A stretch of DNA of 12,114 bases, taken from Halalkaliarchaeum sp036625675 (GTDB taxonomy: Archaea; Halobacteriota; Halobacteria; Halobacteriales; Haloferacaceae). How positions within the stretch are numbered: the stretch's first letter is position 1; each line of letters begins with the position of its first letter. Both the position numbers and the translations under genes were made by a program. The stretch covers positions 1 to 12,114 of the forward strand of contig JAZKTH010000072.1 of NCBI GenBank assembly GCA_036625675.1, given 5' to 3'. The notes under the pieces were generated by a model. That model saw only the letters and a list, made by a program, of their open reading frames with translations, was not told the origin of the DNA and searched no databases. Below are positions 1 to 5,909 of the stretch, one piece after another.

Positions 1-48
1 CGTTCAGTCAACGCGGCGTTCAGTCAACGCGGCGTTCAGTCAACGTCG
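1..48. repeat. 16-bp tandem repeat, three copies, over the stop codon of the first hsp20
   Basis: Three head-to-tail 16-bp units are visible at 1-16, 17-32 and 33-48. Copies 1 and 2 are identical (CGTTCAGTCAACGCGG); copy 3 differs only in its last three bases. Copy 3 contains the last codons and TGA stop of the minus-strand hsp20 gene, so the array is a duplication of that gene's tail into its 3' flank. Because 16 is not a multiple of three, the repeated TGA triplets (minus strand, at 36-38, 20-22 and 4-6) fall in all three frames. The array may continue left of the window. Confidence 0.9.
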
Positions 49-506
49 ATCCGGTGGCCGCCGTCGGATCCGTCGACGTCCCTCGGAAGGGTCACCGTCA
101 GGACGCCGTTGCGGTAGTGCGCGGTGGCCTCGTCCTCCCGAACGGGCCGGGGCAGATCGATCCGGCGCGAGACGGACTCGTGGCGGCGCTCCCGGTGGAG
201 ATACGCCCGCTCGGCGTCACCGGCGCGTTCGCGGACCTCCATCCCGGCCTCGTCGTCCGTGCCCGAACCGCGTTCGGACTCGCGCTCGGCCCGGATGGTG
301 AGGCGGTCGTCGTCGATCGTCACCCGGATGTCCTCCCGCTCGAACCCGGGGAGGTCGGCCATCACCACGATCTCGTCGTCGTATTCCGCGACGTCGACGT
401 CCATCGGGTTCCACGCCTCCATCCACGGGCCCCACCCGCGGGTGCCCGGGCGCTCGGTCATTCGGTCGAACAGACGGTCGACGTCCTCGAAGGGAGTGTA
501 CTTCAT
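36..506 (-). CDS. hsp20: Hsp20-family small heat-shock protein (first copy)
   Basis: This is an ATP-independent holdase chaperone of the alpha-crystallin/Hsp20 family, which binds unfolding proteins in the cytoplasm as an oligomer. The 156-residue product has an amphipathic N-terminal helix (MKYTPFEDVDRLFDRM) and an alpha-crystallin domain from about residue 34 to 142, with the hallmark NGVLTVTLP near 133-141. It ends in an I-x-V tail motif (IDV), the usual oligomer contact. An acidic loop at about 78-100 is longer than in the neighbouring paralogue. I chose ATG at 506 over two upstream TTG codons because its N-terminus aligns with the paralogue and GGTGAT lies five bases before it. It has its own TATA box, so it can be expressed apart from the upstream hsp20. 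The stop codon lies in a tandem repeat. Confidence 0.92.
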   Translation of the reverse strand: MKYTPFEDVDRLFDRMTERPGTRGWGPWMEAWNPMDVDVAEYDDEIVVMADLPGFEREDIRVTIDDDRLTIRAERESERGSGTDDEAGMEVRERAGDAERAYLHRERRHESVSRRIDLPRPVREDEATAHYRNGVLTVTLPRDVDGSDGGHRIDVD

Positions 507-540
507 CAACAATCACCGGAAGAGAAGACGCCGTCCGAGA

Positions 541-549
541 TATTAAATA
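541..549 (-). promoter_or_regulatory. TATA box for the first hsp20 gene
   Basis: On the minus strand the AT-rich stretch TATTTAATA stands in otherwise GC-rich DNA, centred about 39 bases before the ATG at 506. Archaeal transcription usually starts about 25 bases downstream, which predicts a leader of roughly 10-15 bases. GGTGAT at 512-517 sits in that leader as a Shine-Dalgarno-like site. The longer spacing and leader differ from most promoters in this window. Confidence 0.7.
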
Positions 550-619
550 CAGCAGGACACTAAACAGCGAATCGCACGGATACGACGGTTGTATTCGGAA
601 TGTCGACGTTTCGTTCAGT

Positions 620-1057
620 TCACTCCACTTCTATTTCGTGTCCGGCGTCGCCGGCGGTTAGCTTCGGGAGCGTCACCGTCAACACGCCGTTGGTGTACTG
701 TGCGGTCGCCTCCGTCTCGTCGACTTCGACGGGCAGGCGAACCCGGCGGGAGACGGCCGTTCGGCGGCGCTCGCGGCGGTGGTACCGCGGGCCGTCCTCG
801 GATACCTCCTCTTCGAGGGTCTCCTCGCGGTCGGCCTCGATCGTGAGCGAGCCGTCGTCGACGGCCACCTCGATGTCGTCCGTGTGGAAGCCGGGCAGGT
901 CGGCGGTGACGACGAGGTCGTCGTCGTGTTCCGCGACGTCGACGTTCACGTCCCGACCCGAGAGCGCCGGGTCGAACTGCCCTCCGAGCCCGTCCAGCTC
1001 CCGGTTCATCCGCTCGAACAGTTCCTCGATCTCCCGGAACGGATCCCTATCTGTCAT
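620..1057 (-). CDS. hsp20: Hsp20-family small heat-shock protein (second copy)
   Basis: This is a second small heat-shock holdase, 145 residues. It has an N-terminal amphipathic helix (DPFREIEELFERM), an alpha-crystallin domain at about 38-132 with NGVLTVTLP at 123-131, and an I-x-V tail (IEV). The core aligns closely with the other copy (DVAEHDDDLVVTADLPGF against DVAEYDDEIVVMADLPGF), so the two are tandem paralogues. It starts 41 bases after the pheA stop on the same strand and may be read through from pheA. A TATA-like TTTTAAA lies only about 7 bases before this ATG, too close for a normal promoter of this start; Met17 is an alternative start. I keep Met1 because the helix it encodes is shared with the paralogue. 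Confidence 0.92.
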   Translation of the reverse strand: MTDRDPFREIEELFERMNRELDGLGGQFDPALSGRDVNVDVAEHDDDLVVTADLPGFHTDDIEVAVDDGSLTIEADREETLEEEVSEDGPRYHRRERRRTAVSRRVRLPVEVDETEATAQYTNGVLTVTLPKLTAGDAGHEIEVE

Positions 1058-1060
1058 ACG

Positions 1061-1067
1061 TTTAAAA
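1061..1067 (-). promoter_or_regulatory. TATA-like element abutting the second hsp20 start
   Basis: The minus strand reads TTTTAAA about 7 bases before the ATG at 1057. As a TATA box it would start transcription near 1032-1040, inside the annotated gene, giving a short leader only if translation began at Met17 (ATG at 1009). It may instead be a chance AT-rich spacer. No better TATA box is visible in the 41-base gap after pheA. Confidence 0.35.
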
Positions 1068-1098
1068 GTTGGTCGAGAGCGCCCTTGAATGTTGCCGG

Positions 1099-1911
1099 TC
1101 AGTACAGCACGTGGGTCGTGTCGTAGCTACCGAGCACCCGGACCCACCCGCGGGAGGCGATCCCCTCGATCTCCTCGAGGGCCGCCTGCATCCGGTCCTC
1201 GTACAGGCCCGCCTCGGCGTCGAAGTGGAACAGGTAATCGCCCAGGCGCCGGCCGCTCGGACGCGACTCCGCCCGCGAGAGGTTGATGTCCCGCTCGGCG
1301 AACGCCTCCAGGAGTTCGAGCAGCAACCCCGGATAGTTGGCGTTCGGGTAGACCACGAGCGTCGTCTTCCCTCCCGCCTCCGAGCGCTCCTCGACGGGTG
1401 CGACGACGAGGAATCGGGTCGCGTTCGACGACTGGTCCTGAATGTCTTCCGCGAGGACCCGGAGGTCGACCCCGTCGGTGGCGTTGTCCGGGTGACCGAT
1501 CGCGGCTACCCTCGAGTCCTCCCTGGCGCGCTCGACCCCGCGGGCGGTCGACGCGACCGCCTCCTGGGCGACCTCCGGATACTCCGACTCCAGGAACGAC
1601 CGGCACTGCGCGAGCGCCTGCGAGTGGCTGGCGACGACGTCGAACTCCTCCGTCTGGGCCAGCAACGCGTGACGGATCGGCGTGACGATCTCGCGGGTCA
1701 CGGAGACCTCCCGGTCCGCGAGCGCGTCGAGGCTCTCGGTGACGGATCCCTCGATGCTGTTCTCGATCGGGACGACCCCGCGCGCGAACTCCCCGGCGGC
1801 GACCGCCTCCACGATGGCGGTGACCGACTCGCGGAACGCGATCTCGTCGGCGACGGATCGGGCCGCCCGGTGGGAATAGGTGCCGGCGGGCCCGAGTGTG
1901 ACGGCTCTCAT
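1099..1911 (-). CDS. pheA: Prephenate dehydratase with C-terminal ACT domain
   Basis: It converts prephenate to phenylpyruvate with loss of water and CO2, the committed step to phenylalanine, in the cytoplasm. The 270-residue protein has the two-lobed dehydratase domain at about 1-172, with GPAGTYSH (7-14), VPIENSIEGSV (47-57) and the catalytic-region TRF (165-167) inside NATRF. An ACT domain follows at about 183-265 and carries ESRP (215-218), the phenylalanine-binding signature, so feedback inhibition is expected. The length fits stand-alone archaeal PheA without a chorismate mutase domain. I chose ATG at 1911, not the longer open frame, because the family begins at this V-T-L-G-P-A-G segment and a TATA box lies 28-30 bases upstream. 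It is divergent from the zinc-ribbon gene and may read into hsp20. Confidence 0.96.
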   Translation of the reverse strand: MRAVTLGPAGTYSHRAARSVADEIAFRESVTAIVEAVAAGEFARGVVPIENSIEGSVTESLDALADREVSVTREIVTPIRHALLAQTEEFDVVASHSQALAQCRSFLESEYPEVAQEAVASTARGVERAREDSRVAAIGHPDNATDGVDLRVLAEDIQDQSSNATRFLVVAPVEERSEAGGKTTLVVYPNANYPGLLLELLEAFAERDINLSRAESRPSGRRLGDYLFHFDAEAGLYEDRMQAALEEIEGIASRGWVRVLGSYDTTHVLY

Positions 1912-1937
1912 CGCTTGCTGGATAGACCAGCCCGCGG

Positions 1938-1943
1938 TATAAG
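1938..1943 (-). promoter_or_regulatory. TATA box for pheA
   Basis: The minus strand has CTTATACC with its centre about 29 bases before the ATG at 1911. This spacing predicts that transcription starts at or beside the start codon, a leaderless mRNA, as is common in haloarchaea. Confidence 0.65.
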
Positions 1944-1983
1944 CGCGGGGGTGCCGGCGGCGACGCGGGAGCGGGGCACACGC

Positions 1984-1990
1984 AAAATAT
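1984..1990 (+). promoter_or_regulatory. Probable TATA box for the zinc-ribbon gene
   Basis: AAAATAT is the only AT-rich patch in the 130-base gap between pheA and the divergent gene. Its centre lies about 55 bases before the ATG at 2042 but about 31 before an in-frame GTG at 2018. It therefore fits either a short leader or the longer GTG start. The rest of the gap shows no RNA gene or repeat. Confidence 0.45.
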
Positions 1991-2041
1991 CGCTTCCATG
2001 ACATAGCGCTGAAGTGCGTGAATCGCGTACGTTGCCACGTG

Positions 2042-2407
2042 ATGCCGGACGCGAACCAGCTGCTCCTGCTGGCGGTCGCAGTGGGGCTGCTGCACGCGGC
2101 GGTGTTCGCGCTGGTGATGCGGTGGTCGAACCGCCGCCGGGACGCCCCGCGGGGCGGGGGCGACCTCTCGGCGCTCGCGGGAGGTGACGGCGGGAACGAG
2201 AGCCCGGACCGGGAGCCGCGGTCGGTGAGCGGCGAGCCGGTCGGGCCGTCGCTGGACACCGACGCCGACACCGTCCGCTGTCCCGCCTGTGGGGCGGAAA
2301 ACGAGGCGGGCTACCAGTACTGCCGACTGTGCGTCTCCAGCCTCCACGGGGGCGCCGCCGCCGGCGTCGTCGACGGGGCGCCGGCGAGCGATCGGATGGG
2401 TCGGTGA
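2042..2407 (+). CDS. Small membrane-anchored zinc-ribbon protein (DUF7577-like)
   Basis: I do not recognise a specific function. The 121-residue product begins with one hydrophobic helix (about residues 5-25, LLLLAVAVGLLHAAVFALV), followed by a basic stop-transfer stretch (RRR). A low-complexity Gly/Asp/Ser linker follows, then a C-terminal zinc ribbon CPACGAENEAGYQYCRLC, with two CxxC pairs 10 residues apart. Such anchored zinc ribbons are common in haloarchaea; the ribbon is expected to face the cytoplasm. The start is uncertain: an in-frame GTG at 2018 would add eight residues and sits closer to the expected distance from the TATA-like element. I prefer ATG because the membrane helix follows directly. 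It is divergent from pheA and converges on ubaA with a 28-base gap. Confidence 0.75.
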   Translation: MPDANQLLLLAVAVGLLHAAVFALVMRWSNRRRDAPRGGGDLSALAGGDGGNESPDREPRSVSGEPVGPSLDTDADTVRCPACGAENEAGYQYCRLCVSSLHGGAAAGVVDGAPASDRMGR

Positions 2408-2435
2408 GGCTTCGGGAGGCCGAGTTCTGCGGGAA

Positions 2436-3248
2436 TCACTCCGCCTCGATCGCGCAGCCGCCGGTGTAGTCGATCCCCTCGATGTCGTCGATCGGATCCT
2501 CGCCACAGACCGGACAGTCGGGATTTTGCGCGTAGGAAACCGTCTCGAAGCTCATCGCCATCGCGTCGTAGAACAGCAGGCGGCCGACGAGCGGCTCCCC
2601 CTTCCCGATCAGTAGCTTGATCGCCTCCGTCGCCTGAATGCAGCCGACGGTCCCGGGCAGCGCCCCGAGCACGCCCGTGGTCGCACAGTCGGGAACGGCG
2701 TCCGGCTCCGGCGCCTCGGGGAACAGACACCGGTAGCAGGGTCCGCCGGGAACGAGCGTCGTCGCCTGCCCCTCGAACTTGTAGACGGCGCCGTGGGCGA
2801 TCGGGACGCCCTCCAGCCGGGCGACGTCGTTGACGATGTAGCGCGTCCGGAAGTTGTCCGAGGCGTCGACGACGACGTCGTACCCGGAGATCAGGTCGGC
2901 GGCGTTGTCGGTGTCGACGCGGGTCTCGTGGGTCTCGACGGTCACGTCCGGGTTGAGTCGCTCGACGAACCGGCGCGCCGAGTCGACCTTCGGTTCGCCG
3001 ACCGCCTCGTCGGCGTGGACGACCTGGCGCTGGAGGTTCGACCGCTCGACGACGTCGTCGTCGGCGATCCCGATCGTACCGACGCCGGCGGCGGCGAGAT
3101 ACTGAATGGCCGGCGAGCCGAGGCCGCCGGCGCCGACGACAAGCACCCGGCCCTCGAGCAGCGCGGCCTGTCCCTCCGGGCCGACCTCGTCCAGGATGAT
3201 GTGACGGGAGTAGCGATCGAGCTGGGTCGAATCGAGGGAGAGGCTCAT
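2436..3248 (-). CDS. ubaA: SAMP-activating E1-like enzyme UbaA (MoeB/ThiF family)
   Basis: It adenylates the C-terminal glycine of ubiquitin-like SAMP proteins, serving protein tagging, tRNA thiolation and molybdopterin synthesis; this role is known from Haloferax volcanii UbaA. The 270-residue protein has RYSRHIILDEVG (12-23), the nucleotide-binding GAGGLG (39-44), the NLQRQ segment (71-75), two zinc-binding CxxC pairs (171-174, 245-248) and a cysteine in PDCATTGVLG at 188, the expected thioester or persulfide cysteine. It has no C-terminal rhodanese domain, matching MoeB-length enzymes. ATG at 3248 fits the family N-terminus, and a TATA box lies 28 bases upstream. The SAMP partners are not in this window. 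MoeB or ThiF would be alternative names for the same chemistry. Confidence 0.93.
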   Translation of the reverse strand: MSLSLDSTQLDRYSRHIILDEVGPEGQAALLEGRVLVVGAGGLGSPAIQYLAAAGVGTIGIADDDVVERSNLQRQVVHADEAVGEPKVDSARRFVERLNPDVTVETHETRVDTDNAADLISGYDVVVDASDNFRTRYIVNDVARLEGVPIAHGAVYKFEGQATTLVPGGPCYRCLFPEAPEPDAVPDCATTGVLGALPGTVGCIQATEAIKLLIGKGEPLVGRLLFYDAMAMSFETVSYAQNPDCPVCGEDPIDDIEGIDYTGGCAIEAE

Positions 3249-3273
3249 GCCCGGGCGTTCGTCGCCGCCGCTG

Positions 3274-3278
3274 ATAAA
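3274..3278 (-). promoter_or_regulatory. TATA box for ubaA
   Basis: The minus strand reads GGTTTATCAG, centred 28 bases before the ubaA ATG at 3248. This predicts a leaderless transcript and makes ubaA independent of the gene upstream, whose stop lies 89 bases before the ubaA start. Confidence 0.65.
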
Positions 3279-3337
3279 CCGTGCGTCGCGTCGTTCCCGC
3301 CGCAGCCGGTACGTCCGACGGGGAGACGGTGGACGAC

Positions 3338-3826
3338 TCAAAAGGCGACGGCGACGGCGACCGCCGCCCCGCCGAGGAGGAAGAGCCCGGCGTTCGCAGT
3401 CCGGTGTTTCGACGGCACCAGATCCAGTGTCACGTGCCAGTCGGACGCGGGCGCGAACGGTCGGATCCCCATCGGCGTGAGGGCGTCGACGGCGACGTGG
3501 CTGGCGACCGCGCCGGCGGCGAGAAGCCCGGCGACCGGGCCCCACGCCGCCTCCCGGACCGAAAGGGCGGCGACGCCACCGGCGGCCAGCAGACCGACGG
3601 CGGCGACGAACCAGACGGTGTGGGTCGGCCCGCGGTGAGGGATCGGGAGGAACTCGTCGCAGTCGGGAAGAATCGCGGCGACGGCGACGAGGGCACCCCC
3701 TGCCAGAGCCGCGCGTGGCCCGCCCGCGTCGAGGAGGGGGCCGACGACGGGAGCGTAAAGCAGGAGCGCGACGCCGTAGTGGCCGAGCTGGTACACGGTC
3801 GATCCGGATTGGGGCTCCGCGATCAT
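3338..3826 (-). CDS. YdjM/DUF457-family membrane-bound putative metal-dependent hydrolase
   Basis: This 162-residue protein has about four hydrophobic segments (roughly 16-34, 38-54, 70-90, 97-115) and a last one at about 145-161. It shows the family's conserved polar residues: His16, PDCD (54-57), HRGPTHT (64-70), SHVAVDALTPMG (109-120). These are plausible metal ligands at the membrane face and match the YdjM/DUF457 family, annotated as metal-dependent hydrolases although the substrate is unknown. The start at ATG 3826 is chosen because YQLGHYGVALLLYAP just after it is the usual N-terminus; the 25-residue GTG extension is Pro/Ser-rich and unlike the family. It lies upstream of ubaA on the same strand but is separated by a ubaA promoter, and is divergent from the creatininase gene. 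Confidence 0.85.
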   Translation of the reverse strand: MIAEPQSGSTVYQLGHYGVALLLYAPVVGPLLDAGGPRAALAGGALVAVAAILPDCDEFLPIPHRGPTHTVWFVAAVGLLAAGGVAALSVREAAWGPVAGLLAAGAVASHVAVDALTPMGIRPFAPASDWHVTLDLVPSKHRTANAGLFLLGGAAVAVAVAF

Positions 3827-3907
3827 CAACCGCTCGGACGAGAGGGTCGAGCACGGGGATGGAGGCGGGAACGGGGACCATCCACGCCGTTTCGCCGACA
3901 CCCGACG

Positions 3908-3913
3908 ATATTT
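3908..3913. promoter_or_regulatory. TATA box for the creatininase gene, possibly two-way
   Basis: The plus strand reads CGATATTTGTC, centred about 28 bases before the ATG at 3939 and consistent with a leaderless mRNA. The complementary strand reads AAATAT, and this is the only AT-rich patch in the 112-base divergent gap. It may also drive the minus-strand gene starting at 3826, which would then carry a leader of about 55-60 bases. Confidence 0.6.
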
Positions 3914-3938
3914 GTCGCCGGCGGATCCCTACCGGACC

Positions 3939-4727
3939 ATGAGCGACGACCCACAGCCACGACCCGACGACGCCGAGGTCCCGCCCGGCGAGACCGAATT
4001 CGACCTCGCGGGGATGACCTGGGAGGACGCCGGCGAGGCGTTCCTCTCGGCGGACGCGGTCGTGTTGCCCACCGGCAGCACCGAACAGCACTCCCGGCAC
4101 CTCCCGCTTTCGGTCGACAGCCTGCGGGCGAGTCACCTCTCGGCCGACCTCGTCGAGGCGGCCGACCGGCGCGGGCTGGAGCTGTACCGGCTGCCGACGC
4201 TGCCGTACGGCTACTCACAGCACCACATGCGGTTCCCGGGGACGATCACGCTGTCGCCGGAGACCTACCGCCAGGTGATCGTCGAGATCGGCGCCTCGCT
4301 GGCGGACCACGGGGTCGACCGGCTCCTGATTTTGAACTGCCACGGGGGGAACCGGGAACCGCTAAAGCTGGCCGCCGACCGGCTCGGACGCGAGCACGGC
4401 GTCGCAACCCACTTCGTCCACTGGACGGACTTCGCCCGCGAGCGGCTGGAGGAGGAGTTCGGGGAGGACTGGGGCCACGCGGGCGATCACGAGACCAGCG
4501 CCATCGAGCTGTTCCGCCCGGACCTGGTGCGAGAGGAGCGAACGGAGCCCCAGACGACCCGGGAGTTCCCCGAGACGCGATCGTACACGTACTTCGACGA
4601 GGTGACCGAGGAGGGCGGCCTGGGGGATCCGACGAACGCCGACCCGGGGGCGATGGCCGGGATCGTCGCGGAGACGACGGCGGAGATCCTCGACGCGCTC
4701 GAGTCCGACATCGAGGACGGGTGGTGA
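3939..4727 (+). CDS. Creatininase-family amidohydrolase
   Basis: This is a 262-residue metal-dependent amide hydrolase of the creatininase fold. Visible motifs are LPTGSTEQHSRHLPLSVDS (43-61; Glu49, His51 and Asp60 as metal ligands), YGYSQHHMRFPGTITL (90-105), LNCHGGN (132-138) and HAGDHETS (180-187, Glu185). All expected ligand positions are kept, so an active enzyme is likely. Family members include creatininase, the mycofactocin-linked MftE and archaeal ArfB, which deformylates a riboflavin/F420 precursor. In an archaeon ArfB is an attractive role, but no riboflavin gene is nearby, so I do not assign it. The usual EQHGPH is EQHSRH here. The start is ATG 3939, with a TATA box 28 bases upstream. 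The last codons and stop are the first unit of a 17-bp tandem repeat. Confidence 0.9.
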   Translation: MSDDPQPRPDDAEVPPGETEFDLAGMTWEDAGEAFLSADAVVLPTGSTEQHSRHLPLSVDSLRASHLSADLVEAADRRGLELYRLPTLPYGYSQHHMRFPGTITLSPETYRQVIVEIGASLADHGVDRLLILNCHGGNREPLKLAADRLGREHGVATHFVHWTDFARERLEEEFGEDWGHAGDHETSAIELFRPDLVREERTEPQTTREFPETRSYTYFDEVTEEGGLGDPTNADPGAMAGIVAETTAEILDALESDIEDGW

Positions 4728-4782
4728 CGAAGGACGGGTGGTGACGGAGGATGGGTGGTGACGAAAGAGGGTGGTGACGAGG
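4716..4782. repeat. 17-bp tandem repeat, four copies, over the creatininase stop codon
   Basis: Four head-to-tail units occur at 4716-4732, 4733-4749, 4750-4766 and 4767-4782 (the last is 16 bp). The first is GACGGGTGGTGACGAAG; later copies differ at one to a few bases. Copy 1 contains the final Asp-Gly-Trp codons and TGA of the creatininase gene. TGA recurs at 4725, 4742, 4759 and 4775, covering all three frames. Confidence 0.92.
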
Positions 4783-4796
4783 GGCACACTGAAACG

Positions 4797-4804
4797 GATT
4801 TTTG
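4797..4804 (+). terminator. Possible T-run terminator after the creatininase gene
   Basis: GATTTTTG holds five consecutive T residues (4799-4803), the longest plus-strand T run near this gene and just after the tandem repeat. Archaeal termination often uses short U-runs without a hairpin. The same AT-rich patch lies about 50 bases before sppA and could instead contribute to its promoter. Confidence 0.35.
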
Positions 4805-4850
4805 ACCCACCGCCATCCCTTACTTCCCGTCACCTGTACCTCGCTTCGGA

Positions 4851-5909
4851 ATGAGTTCCGACCGACCTTCACAGGGGTTGACGGATCGACAGCAACTCGT
4901 CGCCGTCGTCCTCGTCGCCGCGATGATCGGCATGGTGTTCGCGCCGATCACCTACGACGCGGCCACGGGGACGCCCGACACGGTTGCCGTCGTCGAGATC
5001 GAGGGGCCCATCGAGAGCAACCTCGCCGACGACGTCGAACAAGAACTATCCGACATCAGACAAAACGACTCGGTCGAGGCCGTCGTTTTGAAGATCGACA
5101 CCGGCGGCGGCGCGCCGGTCGCCTCCGAGCGGATGTACACGTCGATAAAGCGGACGGCCCAGGAGATGCCGGTCGTCGCCAGCGTGCAGGGAAGTAGCGC
5201 CTCGGGCGGCTACTACGCGATGCTGCCCGCCGACAGGATCTACGTGCTGCCGACCTCGATTACCGGCAGCGTCGGACTCGCCGCCGGCGCGCCCGAGGCC
5301 TCCCCGCCCGTGGAGGGGCCGAGCGGTCCGGACAAGCGCGGCGGCAACGAGATCGAAGGCTGGGCCCGCCAGCAGACGCTCGCCGACACGTTCATCAACA
5401 CCGTGATGGAGGAGCGGGGCGAGGAGATCCAGCTGTCGCGGTCCGAGGTCGCACACGCGGACGTCTATCTGGGAACCGAGGCGGTCCAGAACGGCTTCGC
5501 CGACGAGATCGGCTCGCTCGACGCGGCGGTCCAGGACGCCGCACAGCGGGCCGGCCTCGAGGAGTACCAGGTCGACACGCGAGAGACCGGCACGGACGGC
5601 TTCCTGCCGTTCCTGGTCCAGACTGACGACGGGATCGTGGCCATCTACGCGAGCGATCCCGGCTACGGCGAGGTGCAACCGATGGAACACGCCTACGTCT
5701 ACGAGGAGAGCGTCCCCCACATCGACACCGTGGAACAGTTCACCCGCGACGACGTCGACGACGCCCTCGCCGGCGAAAGCGGCGGGGAGGGCGCAGACGA
5801 CGCCGGCGACGCAGCCGTCGACGACGCGGAGACCGGCGACGGCGACGGCTCCGACGCCGACGTCGGGAACGGCACCGACGACGGACTCACCGGGGGTGTG
5901 ACCGGATGA
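4851..5909 (+). CDS. sppA: Membrane-anchored signal peptide peptidase, S49 family
   Basis: It is a serine protease with a Ser/Lys dyad, expected to cleave left-over signal peptides or membrane protein fragments at the outer face of the membrane. The 352-residue protein has one N-terminal membrane helix (about 15-33) and an S49 domain at about 44-235. Ser118 in SASGGYYAM is the nucleophile, and Lys162 in SGPDKRG is the likely general base: it is the only lysine after residue 100. Other family segments are IDTGGG (82-87) and ITGSVG (137-142). The stretch between Ser118 and Lys162 is Pro/Gly-rich and looks shorter than in bacterial SppA. Residues 305-352 form an acidic low-complexity tail, a halophile trait. 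The stop overlaps the next start by ATGA, so translation is probably coupled. The promoter is unclear; CCTTACTT at about 28 bases upstream is weak. Confidence 0.9.
   Translation: MSSDRPSQGLTDRQQLVAVVLVAAMIGMVFAPITYDAATGTPDTVAVVEIEGPIESNLADDVEQELSDIRQNDSVEAVVLKIDTGGGAPVASERMYTSIKRTAQEMPVVASVQGSSASGGYYAMLPADRIYVLPTSITGSVGLAAGAPEASPPVEGPSGPDKRGGNEIEGWARQQTLADTFINTVMEERGEEIQLSRSEVAHADVYLGTEAVQNGFADEIGSLDAAVQDAAQRAGLEEYQVDTRETGTDGFLPFLVQTDDGIVAIYASDPGYGEVQPMEHAYVYEESVPHIDTVEQFTRDDVDDALAGESGGEGADDAGDAAVDDAETGDGDGSDADVGNGTDDGLTGGVTG

Noticed and set aside
1..48. CRISPR array
   Set aside because: The 16-bp units abut directly with no spacers and include a gene's stop codon.
1069..2001. Long plus-strand frame opposite pheA
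   Set aside because: It is an antisense shadow of pheA in GC-rich DNA. Its Arg/Asp/Gly/Leu-heavy composition matches no family I recognise.
1099..2271. A longer pheA frame with 120 extra N-terminal residues
   Set aside because: The extension is Arg/Ser/Pro-rich, overlaps the divergent zinc-ribbon gene and the pheA TATA box, and the family begins at the ATG at 1911.
3281..4744. Long plus-strand frame overlapping the YdjM-like and creatininase genes
   Set aside because: It covers two genes with clear family motifs, one on each strand, and has low-complexity Arg/Gly/Asp composition.
4716..4787. Possible G-quadruplex in the 17-bp repeats
   Set aside because: The GGG runs are separated by about 14 bases, too far for a standard four-run quadruplex; the tandem repeat explains the G-richness.
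5756..5890. Asp/Gly/Ala-rich low-complexity coding repeat at the end of sppA
   Set aside because: There is no regular DNA unit. It is a disordered acidic tail typical of halophile exported proteins.
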